A DNA stretch of 14,951 nucleotides. It comes from Verrucomicrobia bacterium UBA2460 (lineage in GTDB: Bacteria > Verrucomicrobiota > Verrucomicrobiia > Methylacidiphilales > Verrucolacustridaceae). The notes under the pieces are model-generated. The model worked only from the letters and a program-made list of their open reading frames with translations, was not told where the DNA came from and made no database searches. The position numbers were made by a program, and so were the translations under genes. The stretch spans positions 571 through 15,521 of the forward strand of contig DDPU01000001.1 in NCBI GenBank assembly GCA_002342345.1. Reading direction: 5' to 3'. Positions 6,669 to 14,951 of this stretch are shown here, piece after piece; position 1 is the stretch's first letter, and every line of letters starts with the position of its first letter.

Positions 6669-7808
6669 CTATCCCCTTTTGACCGCTGCGTCCAGCAACT
6701 CGGAAAACTGCCGGAAGAAGTAAGAGGCATCATGGGGGCCGGGTGCCGCCTCCGGATGGTATTGGACGGAGAAGGCTTCCCCGGAAACCAGGCGGATACC
6801 CTCGCAGGTGCCGTCGTTCAGGTTGACATGAGTCACCACCGCCCGCCCCGCGGGCAACGTGACCGGGTCCACCGCATACCCATGATTTTGGCTGGTGATG
6901 GACACCTTCCCCGAGGAAAGGTCTTTCACCGGTTGGTTGCCCCCGCGATGGCCGAATTTCAGCTTAAAAGTCTTTGCCCCCAAAGCGTGCGCCAGCATCT
7001 GGTGCCCGAGACAAATGCCGAAAATCGGCTTTTTACCGAGAAGCCCCCGCACTGTCTCGTGCACATAGGTCGGCACGGCGGGATCTCCCGGTCCGTTGGA
7101 CAAAAATACCCCGTCGACACCGGAATTCAGGATGTCTCCGGGCTTGGCCCCGGCGGGAAATACCAGTGGCTGAATGCCCTGCGCACGCAAAAGACGAAGG
7201 ATGTTTCTTTTGATCCCGCAGTCGATCGCCGCAACGCGGTGGCGCACCGGAGGCATCCTTCTCGTTTCCGATCCCAATTTTCCGGGAAAGTCCCTTCCCT
7301 CGGGATCCCACTCATAAGGAGTGCCGGTCGTCACCTCTCCCACATAGTCCCTTGCGCCAAGACCGCCCCACTCCCGCGCCCTTCGGACGGCCTCCTCCCC
7401 GGACATGCCATTGGTTGCCAACACCCCTTTGAGCGCTCCTGCCATCCGCAGTTTTCTGGTCAGCGCCCTCGTGTCCACCCCCTGCACCGCGGGAATCTTG
7501 TTCCGGTCGAGGTACACTTCCAGGCTCTCCCGGTTCCGCCAGTTGCTTGCCCGCCGGGAAAGTCTCCGCACCACCAACCCCGCCACCTGCACGCGGCCCG
7601 ATTCCTCGTCCTCCGGGTTGATCCCGGTGTTACCAACCTCCGGACAGGTCAGCGAGACGACCTGCCCCCGGTAACTCGGATCCGTCAGGATTTCCTCATA
7701 CCCGGTCATCGAGGTGTTGAAGCACATTTCCGCGGCCACCCATCCCTCGCGACCAAAGCCGCGGCCCCTCAAAATGGTTCCATCTTCAAGACCGATGATG
7801 CCGTCCAT
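6669..7808 (-). CDS. carA: Carbamoyl-phosphate synthase small subunit (glutaminase)
   Basis: CarA hydrolyses glutamine and passes ammonia to CarB, which makes carbamoyl phosphate for pyrimidine and arginine synthesis. The product is 379 residues. The N-terminal CarA domain has CFNTSMTGYEEILTDPSY at 29-46. The class I amidotransferase domain follows, with LSNGPGDP at 236-243, the nucleophile Cys266 in GICLGHQ, and His351 and Glu353 in YHPEAAPGP. The catalytic triad is complete. The frame extends 26 codons further upstream, but the ATG at 7806-7808, 10 nt after the pyrC stop, gives the normal family N terminus. It is the fourth gene of the pyr operon. carB is not next to it and is not in this window. 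Confidence 0.96.
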   Translation of the reverse strand: MDGIIGLEDGTILRGRGFGREGWVAAEMCFNTSMTGYEEILTDPSYRGQVVSLTCPEVGNTGINPEDEESGRVQVAGLVVRRLSRRASNWRNRESLEVYLDRNKIPAVQGVDTRALTRKLRMAGALKGVLATNGMSGEEAVRRAREWGGLGARDYVGEVTTGTPYEWDPEGRDFPGKLGSETRRMPPVRHRVAAIDCGIKRNILRLLRAQGIQPLVFPAGAKPGDILNSGVDGVFLSNGPGDPAVPTYVHETVRGLLGKKPIFGICLGHQMLAHALGAKTFKLKFGHRGGNQPVKDLSSGKVSITSQNHGYAVDPVTLPAGRAVVTHVNLNDGTCEGIRLVSGEAFSVQYHPEAAPGPHDASYFFRQFSELLDAAVKRG

Positions 7809-7818
7809 CCGCGGAACC

Positions 7819-9104
7819 CTACTTTTTTGGCGCCCGCCCGTCGAGGTCATGCCGGATCTCCCCCCCGACCATTGTGAACACCGCACGACCCTTCAGTTCC
7901 CTCCCCTCGAAAGGGGTGTTCCGGCCTTTGCTGCGGAAATCCTCCTTTTTCACCGTCCACTTCCTCCCTGGATCCATCACCGTGAGATCCGCCACGGCAC
8001 CCTCCCCTAGTGTTCCCCGCCCCAATCCGAAATAGTCGGAGGGAAGATGGGTCATCCTGGCCACCACCTCCCCCAGGGACATTCCCTGCCCGTGGACCAG
8101 TTCGGTCAAATACACTCCCAGGGCCGTCTCCAGTCCCACCACGCCAAACGGCGCCTCGTCAAACTCCACCTCTTTCTCGTAGGAACAGTGGGGCGCGTGA
8201 TCCGTTGCCAGGAAACGGATGGTCCCGTCCGCCACCGCTTCCCGGACCGCCTTCACATCCTCTGCGGTTCGCAGGGGCGGGTTCATTTTGAAATTCGTGT
8301 CGTAGCCCTCCACCAGTTCCTCCGTCAGGCAGAGGTGGTGGGGAGAAGCCTCGCCGTCGAGGCGCACTCCCCTGGCCCGCGCCTCCCGCAGAATCCGGAC
8401 CGACCCGGCGGAGCTCAGGTGCTGACAAACCACCCTCGCCCCGGTGAGTTCGGCCAATAACGCGTTTCGCGCCACCATCACCTCCTCGGCGATTCCCGGC
8501 CAACCTGGCAACCCGAGGATGCGCGACCACCTCCCCTCGTTCATCACCCCGCCGGCGGAGAGGCTCCTGTCCTCGCAGTGGTCCAGTACCGGCAGGTCAA
8601 ACATCCGCGCATATTCCAGCGCCCGCCGCATCAGCTCCGCGCTCTGGATACAGTGGCCGTCGTCGGTAATCGCCACCACCCCCGCCTGCCGCAGCGCCCC
8701 GATCGGCGCCAGCGCCTCCCCCTTCTGCCCAAGGGAAATCGCCCCGGTCGGAAAAACATTCACCAGACCCGTTTCCCTCGCCCGCTGCCGCATCCAGGCG
8801 ATCGTGTTCGGTCCGTCGGCCACCGGCGCGGTGTTCGGCATGGCGATCACCGACGTGAAACCCCCTGCTGCTGCCGCCGCCGTGCCCGTGCCGATGGTTT
8901 CCTTGGCTGATTGCCCCGGCTCCCGCAAATGCACGTGCGGATCGATCAAGCCCGGCGTCACCACCAACCCGTCCAACTTCACCACCACCGCACCCGTGGA
9001 AGGCTTCCCCCCGGAGATTCTACCATCCCGGATCAACAGGTCGCCGGGAGCATCCCGTCGGGCGCCCGGATCCAGGATTCTTCCCCCCTGCAGCAGGATT
9101 TCGT

Positions 9105-9108
<4 letters not shown>
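7819..9108 (-). CDS. pyrC: Dihydroorotase
   Basis: This enzyme cyclises carbamoyl aspartate to dihydroorotate, the third step of pyrimidine synthesis. The product is 429 residues and belongs to the class I amidohydrolase type. All metal and catalytic positions appear present: HVHLREPG with His58 and His60, Asp150 in ITDDGH, His177 in LDHCED, His230 in CQHLSS and Asp303 in ATDHAPH. It is therefore a true enzyme, unlike the inactive PyrC-like partners of aspartate carbamoyltransferase seen in some bacteria. The start ATG overlaps the pyrB stop in ATGA at 9105-9108, with GGGGGAG just upstream, so the two are translationally coupled. In other class I families the aspartate carbamoyltransferase and dihydroorotase form a complex, and gene overlap fits that. 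Confidence 0.96.
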
Positions 9109-10573
<1,465 letters not shown>

Positions 10574-10585
10574 CTACACCTCCTT

Positions 10586-10605
10586 AGGGAACTCTCTGTT
10601 TCCCT
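10586..10605 (-). promoter_or_regulatory. Putative PyrR-binding hairpin at the pyrR ribosome binding site
   Basis: In the mRNA, AGGGAA pairs with UUCCCU (6 bp). Inside this lie a bulged A, a C-G closing pair and the loop AGAGA. PyrR-binding loops in Bacillus share a CC-AGAGA-GG tip with a bulge a few base pairs below it, and the tip here is similar. The hairpin ends exactly where the Shine-Dalgarno AAGGAGGU (10578-10585) begins. PyrR bound to it could therefore block ribosome entry, as described for mycobacterial pyrR. I see no clear antiterminator/terminator pair. Confidence 0.6.
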
Positions 10606-10611
10606 TTAAAG

Positions 10612-10626
10612 GACGCGGGATGCGTC
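10612..10626 (-). promoter_or_regulatory. Second short hairpin in the pyrR leader
   Basis: The minus strand reads GACGC-ATCCC-GCGTC, a perfect 5-bp stem with a 5-nt loop, followed by CTTTAAAGGG. It lies between the upstream gene and the putative PyrR-binding hairpin. The short following T-run is too weak for a convincing intrinsic terminator. It may be an attenuator remnant or chance. No good promoter is visible in the 63-nt gap. Confidence 0.25.
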
Positions 10627-10636
10627 AAGTCAGTCT

Positions 10637-10879
10637 CTATCCCCCGGTTTTTTCCTTGGCGAGGGCATTTTCCCGCTGACAGCGCCAGGCCGTGCGGTGC
10701 TTCACGATCCAGTCCAAAAGCGCCTTTTCGAAGCCCACATCCTGCCCCGCCTGCTCGCTAAGATACCACTTGTGCCGGAGGATCTCCTCCCTCTCGAGCA
10801 GGAACTCCCGGTAAAGCGCGGAATTGCGGAAGACGGCATTCGGATCGGCCGTCAGGCTGGGGGCTCCCGCCTTGCTCAT
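10637..10879 (-). CDS. Small conserved-looking protein of unknown function
   Basis: I do not recognise the function. From the ATG at 10877-10879 the product is 80 residues. It is charged, soluble and probably helical, with the core segment REFLLEREEILRHKWYLSEQ followed by AGQDVGFEKALLDWIVKHR at about residues 19-57. From memory the 'HKWYLSE-AG-DVG' pattern resembles a segment found in DUF4032-type proteins, but I could not verify this. No signal peptide, membrane segment or Cys motif is seen; one Cys lies near the C terminus. The start is uncertain: ATG at 10898-10900 and TTG at 10925-10927 are in frame, and none has a good ribosome binding site. It lies between mrp and the pyr operon, in the same direction. 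Confidence 0.65.
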   Translation of the reverse strand: MSKAGAPSLTADPNAVFRNSALYREFLLEREEILRHKWYLSEQAGQDVGFEKALLDWIVKHRTAWRCQRENALAKEKTGG

Positions 10880-10939
10880 ACGAACAAATTGCCGTTGCAT
10901 CCCGAGTTCGCAAGAGGGATGTGGCAAGAAGTTTACAAT

Positions 10940-12007
10940 TTAAAATGCTTGTGGGGAGATGTTTGGAAACAATGTTTTCCCGATCAACGTCCCCAATTTT
11001 TGGTAAACCACGGCCGAAGGGGACTCGGCGAAAGCCAGGGCGAGCGGCTTTCCCTCGTCGCTGCACTGACGGATGAGCGGATCGAGGGGAATCTCGGCCA
11101 GCAGGGAAACCTTCTGCCGCTCTGCCTCCTTGGCGCCTCCGCCCGATCCAAAAATAGCGTGCCGCTCCCTGGAGCCCGGCGGTGAAAAATAACTCATGTT
11201 TTCAACGAGACCAAGAATCGCGACATTCACCTTCCGGAACATCGCAATCGCCTTGCGGGCATCGATCAGCGCCACCTCCTGCGGCGTGGTCACAATGAGC
11301 GCGCCGTCCAGCGCCACCGTTTGCACGATCGTCAGCTGGATGTCCCCTGTCCCCGGGGGCAGATCCAACACGAGCACATCCAGGTCACCCCACGCCACCT
11401 GCCGGAGGAACTGCTGGGTAAACCGTGTCACCATCGGTCCACGCAAGGCCGCCGGGCTGTCGTCGCCCAGTAGCATACCCATGCTCATCAAACCCACTCC
11501 GTGAACCACGGCCGGAAAAATCCGCTCCGTACCCTCCTCCACCCGCAAACCCTCCCGGCAACCGAGCATGAGCGCCTGGCTCGGGCCGTACAGATCGCAG
11601 TCGCACAACCCCACTTTTAGCCCGGCTTTGGCAAGCTCGACCGCCAGATTGGCGGCCACAGTGGACTTGCCGACGCCGCCCTTGCCGCTGGCCACCGCGA
11701 TGATCTTTTTCACCCCCGGAATCCCCTGGGCTCCGGTGCTGGCGGTGGCTTGCGGGGGAGCCACCTCGGTCTCGATGGTGACGCTTTTCACGGGACCATA
11801 GCCCTTCAGGCTGTCCCGTATTTCCTTTCCGATTTTTTCCGGAACGGCCGGGTCCGGCGTCGTCAGCTTCAGCCGCAGCTTCAGTTCCGTTCCCTCCAAT
11901 GCCATATCCTGCACCAGACCAAAGGAAACAATGTCACGGCTGAAGCCCGGGTACTTCACTCCCCGCAGCCTCGTCACCACCTCGTCCCGCCATTCATGGA
12001 CGCTCAT
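10940..12007 (-). CDS. mrp: Mrp/ApbC/NBP35-type P-loop iron-sulfur carrier ATPase
   Basis: Mrp-family proteins bind and hand over Fe-S clusters and hydrolyse ATP in the cytoplasm. The product is 355 residues. An N-terminal MIP18 (DUF59) domain spans about 1-80. The ATPase domain has the deviant Walker A ASGKGGVGKST at 106-116, CDCDLYGPS at 135-143 and LDLPPGTGDIQLT further on. The C-terminal CxxC normally found after ENMS, which binds the cluster in characterised members, is absent: the segment reads ENMSYFSPPGSRERHAIFG, with Pro276 and Ser279 at the Cys positions. The frame opens 33 codons earlier, but the ATG at 12005-12007 with AGGATAGGA upstream gives the family N terminus. It follows the NifS-like gene by 52 nt. 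Confidence 0.93.
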   Translation of the reverse strand: MSVHEWRDEVVTRLRGVKYPGFSRDIVSFGLVQDMALEGTELKLRLKLTTPDPAVPEKIGKEIRDSLKGYGPVKSVTIETEVAPPQATASTGAQGIPGVKKIIAVASGKGGVGKSTVAANLAVELAKAGLKVGLCDCDLYGPSQALMLGCREGLRVEEGTERIFPAVVHGVGLMSMGMLLGDDSPAALRGPMVTRFTQQFLRQVAWGDLDVLVLDLPPGTGDIQLTIVQTVALDGALIVTTPQEVALIDARKAIAMFRKVNVAILGLVENMSYFSPPGSRERHAIFGSGGGAKEAERQKVSLLAEIPLDPLIRQCSDEGKPLALAFAESPSAVVYQKLGTLIGKTLFPNISPQAF

Positions 12008-12059
12008 CTTCCTATCCTGCCCTTTTCCTGTTTTTCTTCCAGCCTCCGCGAACCACCGC

Positions 12060-13214
12060 CTACTCGGATAAGGCGGAGCGCAACCGCTCCACCGCCTCCG
12101 AAACACGATCAGGGACCGGGGTCACGGCGGAAGCACCACTTTCCGGGCTCAGGGTAAGCAGGATCAGGGCACGGCTCTCCTCCGGCGCGGCCCCGGTCGC
12201 CTTCATGGCCGGAGGAATTTGCATCTCCCGCGTCACGCAACCGCTTCCTCCCTTGACCGCAACCCCCACCCGATCCAGCACCAGTGCGAGGGCCTCCGCC
12301 TCCAAGCCTGCAAAGCTCATCCCCAGATGCGCCGGATTTCTTTCCGGTCCCGGCTCCGGTCCATGCAGTTTGGCCGTTGGGACCTTTCTCCGGATCCCCT
12401 CCAACAGGGCCCGCTGCGCCTCGCCGGCTGTCTTCCGGAAATTCCCTCCATTCCTGAGCCAATCTTCCAGGGCTGCCCCCAGTCCGGCGATCGCCGGCAG
12501 GTTCTCCGTGCCCGCCCTTTGATCGTTCTCCTGTCTCCCCCCCTCGGTTTGGGCCTTCCATGGAAAACCGGAGCGGACGAAGAGCAGGCCAGATCCCTTG
12601 GGACCGCCCAGCCGATGACCGGAAATCGCCAGCAAATCGATGCCCTCCAGTCCTTTTGGCAAAGGAACCCAACCGGCCCCGAAAGTGGCATCCAGAAAAA
12701 GTTGCGCCTTGGCTGAATTCGCGAAACCCACCGCCTCCCGCAGATCCTGCACGGTGCCGACATCATGGTGCGCCAAATGCACACAAACCAGCCCCGGACC
12801 ACTCCCGGGCTTGACCTTCATCCACTGCAACCGTCCTTCCCCATCGACCGGGATTCGCCTCAGCAAGAATCCCTCCTTTTGCAATCTGCGCACCGAGGCC
12901 TCCACCGCCGGATGCTCCATCTCGCTGACATAAACGGTTCCCCGGACGGCGGCCTCCCCCCAACCGCGGATGGCGGATTGGACGGACTCCGTCCCTCCCG
13001 AGGTGAAGACAATCCGCTCGGCGTCCTTCACCCCCAGAAAATCCGCCACCAGGTTCCGTGCCTGTCTAAGAACTTCGAGTGACTCCCGAGCCTCACGGTG
13101 ACCCCCGCCGGGTGCCGCGCCATGCCCTGACAGGACTTTTTCCATCGCAGCCCGTGCCGAGGGTAAAACCGGTCCGCCGGAGGCTTGGTCGAGAAAGATC
13201 CGCTGCCCGGCCAT
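12060..13214 (-). CDS. NifS/IscS-like class V aminotransferase homologue lacking the PLP lysine
   Basis: The 384-residue product has the NifS/IscS fold throughout: FTSGGTES at 70-77, MEHPAVEA with the PLP-stacking His101, FLDAT with Asp175, SGHRLGGPKG at 199-207, GGRQENDQRAGTEN at 225-238 and GGSGC with a Cys at 326. Cysteine desulfurases take sulfur from cysteine for Fe-S clusters. The Lys of SGHK, which binds PLP as a Schiff base, is Arg201 here (codon CGG at 12612-12614). The PLP-contacting Gln of DATQ is Phe178, and the NNE motif is HHD. The catalytic-loop Cys is kept. It may be a pseudoenzyme, a scaffold, or a member with new chemistry. The ATG follows directly on the mutL stop (TGAATG), so translation is probably coupled. 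Confidence 0.88.
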   Translation of the reverse strand: MAGQRIFLDQASGGPVLPSARAAMEKVLSGHGAAPGGGHREARESLEVLRQARNLVADFLGVKDAERIVFTSGGTESVQSAIRGWGEAAVRGTVYVSEMEHPAVEASVRRLQKEGFLLRRIPVDGEGRLQWMKVKPGSGPGLVCVHLAHHDVGTVQDLREAVGFANSAKAQLFLDATFGAGWVPLPKGLEGIDLLAISGHRLGGPKGSGLLFVRSGFPWKAQTEGGRQENDQRAGTENLPAIAGLGAALEDWLRNGGNFRKTAGEAQRALLEGIRRKVPTAKLHGPEPGPERNPAHLGMSFAGLEAEALALVLDRVGVAVKGGSGCVTREMQIPPAMKATGAAPEESRALILLTLSPESGASAVTPVPDRVSEAVERLRSALSE

Positions 13215-14951
13215 TCAGCCCGTCCGGCCGAACTTCTTTTCCAGTTCCGCCTTGCTCCAAAGAATCATCGTCGGCCGTCCGTGCGGACAGGTGTAGGGCA
13301 GTTCGCAGGCCAGGAGATCGGCCAGCAGTCGCACGGCCTCCGCGTCATTCAACCGGTCGTTCGCCTTGATCGCATGACGGCAGACCGTTTTGGCGATGAC
13401 CTCCTCGCTTAGCCGCCGGTCCTTCCTCGTCGCCGTGCCGCCTTTTTCCAGATCCGCCACCACCCCGCGGACAAACTCCTCGACCGCCAGCGTCCGGATC
13501 CTGGGCGGCAGGGCATCCACCAGAAAGGCGTTGCCCCCCATATCGGAAATTCCCAACCCGACCTTTCCCAGTTCCCCGGTGCGCTCCTTGAGAAATGCGG
13601 CCTGTACCGGCGGAAACTCGATCGTCACGGGATACAGCAACCTTTGGCCGCTCACCTCCTCCTGCGCAACCTGCCGCAGAAGCTGCTCAAACAGGATCCT
13701 TTCGTGGGCCGCATGCTGGTCGACCAGCACCAACCCGCCGTCCTTTTCCGCCACCAGATAAAGATAGTCGACCACCCCAAGAAATCGCCAACCCGCCGGA
13801 ATCCCCGGCGCGCTTTCCACCTCCAACCCCAGGGATCCCCCCGATCCCATCGGCAAGGGCGCCCGACCGGGGATCGTGGCGGCCGGCTGGGAGGCGGTGG
13901 GCGCAAAAGTCAGGGCCGGGGAAAAACCGTTGGTGGTCATCGTCGGCACCGGCAACGGTCCGACCGAGCCGCCCCTCAGTACCTCCGCCACCGCACCGGA
14001 AACAAAACGACGAACATCCCCGTCCTGCCGGAAGCGCACCTCCCGTTTGGCGGGGTGGACATTGACATCCACCCCGCAGGGATCCATCTCCAGAAACAGC
14101 ACCGTCACCGGATAACGGCCGCGCATCAGCGCGTTGTGGTAACCCTCCAACAGGGCCGCATTGAGGCTGCCGCTCTGCACGGGGCGAGAGTTCACGAAGA
14201 GGATCTGCTCCGCACGCGTGGCCCGATTGACGCCGGGCCTCCCGAGATAACCATGAATCCGCATGCCGCCGTCCTCGGCATTGATTTCCAGGAAGGTCTC
14301 CTTCCAATCGCGGCCAAAAACCGCCGCCATTCTTTCTTCCAGCGCCGACCGGGCGGAGTCCTGCCAGAAAACCGCCCCGTCCCGGCGCAGCACCCAGCCC
14401 ACCTCGGGTCGCGCCAGGGCAGCCAAGCGCACCCCGTGCTCGATGTGGCCCCACTCCGTCTCCTCCGTCCGCAAAAACTTTCTCCGACCGGGAACGTGGG
14501 CAAAAAGCTGGCGCACCTCGATGCTGGTTCCCGCCGGACAGCCCGCCTTGCCGGCCCGCACCACTTTACCCCCATCAATGACGACTTCCGTGCCCTCCAT
14601 GGAATCCGGCTCCCGCGTCTTCAGGGTGAAACGGCTGACGGAAGCGATGCTGGGCAGGGCCTCGCCGCGGAAACCAAAGGTCTGGATTTTCATCAAGTCC
14701 CCCGCATCCCGGATCTTGCTGGTGGCATGCCGCTCCAGCGCCAGCAAGGCGTCCTCCGGCCCCATCCCACACCCGTCGTCGAGGACCCGGATCAGGGAAC
14801 GTCCACCCCGCTCCACCGAGATTTCGATTTTTTTCGCACCGGCATCCAGGGAATTTTCCACCAGCTCCTTGACCACCGAGGCAGGTCGCTCCACCACTTC
14901 CCCGGCAGCTATCCGATTCGCCACCACCTCCGCCAGCAGGCGGATCTTTTG
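13215..14951 (-). CDS. mutL: DNA mismatch repair protein MutL, endonuclease type (start just outside window)
   Basis: MutL is the GHKL ATPase that links MutS mismatch recognition to strand removal. The visible 578 codons begin QKIRLLAEVVANRIAAGEVVERP, which matches the usual MutL N terminus, so only about one to three codons lie beyond 14951. ATPase motifs are VKELVENSLDAG, LDDGCGMG, FGFRGEALPS and VDVNVHPAKREVRF. The C-terminal domain carries the metal-dependent nicking motif DQHAAHERILFE (DQHA-x2-E-x4-E) and CPHGRP near the end. The protein is thus the nicking type found in bacteria without MutH and Dam-directed repair, unlike E. coli MutL. A Pro/Ala/Gly-rich linker joins the halves. No mutS is seen here. 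Confidence 0.97.
   Translation of the reverse strand, partial: QKIRLLAEVVANRIAAGEVVERPASVVKELVENSLDAGAKKIEISVERGGRSLIRVLDDGCGMGPEDALLALERHATSKIRDAGDLMKIQTFGFRGEALPSIASVSRFTLKTREPDSMEGTEVVIDGGKVVRAGKAGCPAGTSIEVRQLFAHVPGRRKFLRTEETEWGHIEHGVRLAALARPEVGWVLRRDGAVFWQDSARSALEERMAAVFGRDWKETFLEINAEDGGMRIHGYLGRPGVNRATRAEQILFVNSRPVQSGSLNAALLEGYHNALMRGRYPVTVLFLEMDPCGVDVNVHPAKREVRFRQDGDVRRFVSGAVAEVLRGGSVGPLPVPTMTTNGFSPALTFAPTASQPAATIPGRAPLPMGSGGSLGLEVESAPGIPAGWRFLGVVDYLYLVAEKDGGLVLVDQHAAHERILFEQLLRQVAQEEVSGQRLLYPVTIEFPPVQAAFLKERTGELGKVGLGISDMGGNAFLVDALPPRIRTLAVEEFVRGVVADLEKGGTATRKDRRLSEEVIAKTVCRHAIKANDRLNDAEAVRLLADLLACELPYTCPHGRPTMILWSKAELEKKFGRTG

Noticed and set aside
6126..7877. A 583-codon open frame on the plus strand, antisense to carA and the FHA gene
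   Set aside because: It lies opposite two clear genes, its translation has no recognisable domain and is rich in Pro, Arg and His, as expected of a GC-rich antisense frame.

Overview
This window is a bacterial chromosomal housekeeping region of high G+C content. Every gene I can support lies on the minus strand, so transcription runs from position 14951 towards 1. I see no insertion sequence, phage gene, CRISPR array or other sign of transfer. RNA polymerase, ribosomal and EF-Tu proteins are all bacterial. MutL is the nicking-endonuclease type, neither tRNA encodes CCA, and a tRNA-Thr/tuf/tRNA-Trp/secE/nusG/rplKAJL/rpoB order is retained. From general impression only, the RpoB N terminus, the Mrp variant and the gene mix suggest the PVC group (Verrucomicrobiota or a relative). 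That placement is tentative.

Reading in the direction of transcription, the first block (14951-10637) holds mutL (its first few codons lie outside the window), a NifS-like cysteine desulfurase homologue, the P-loop Fe-S carrier mrp/apbC, and a small conserved-looking protein. The NifS-like protein has Arg at the position of the PLP-binding lysine, and the neighbouring Mrp lacks the C-terminal CxxC motif. The block therefore carries two iron-sulfur-linked proteins that both lack a hallmark residue.

The second block (10605-6165) is a pyrimidine operon, pyrR-pyrB-pyrC-carA. The first two junctions overlap by 4 nt (ATGA). A hairpin with an AGAGA loop abuts the pyrR Shine-Dalgarno sequence and looks like a PyrR-binding loop acting on translation. 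carB does not follow carA; a tail-anchored FHA-domain protein takes its place.

The third block (6145-1) is the translation/transcription operon. It begins at a good sigma70-type promoter (TTGACA, 18 nt, CATACT), followed by tRNA-Thr(GGT), tuf, tRNA-Trp(CCA), secE, nusG, rplK, rplA, rplJ, rplL and the 5' third of rpoB, which runs out of the window. Most protein-gene junctions are only about 10 nt. The exceptions are the 155-nt rplJ-rplL gap, which holds a perfect 9-bp inverted repeat enclosing two smaller hairpins, and the 49-nt rplL-rpoB gap with a short hairpin. No stretch over 300 nt lacks a gene.
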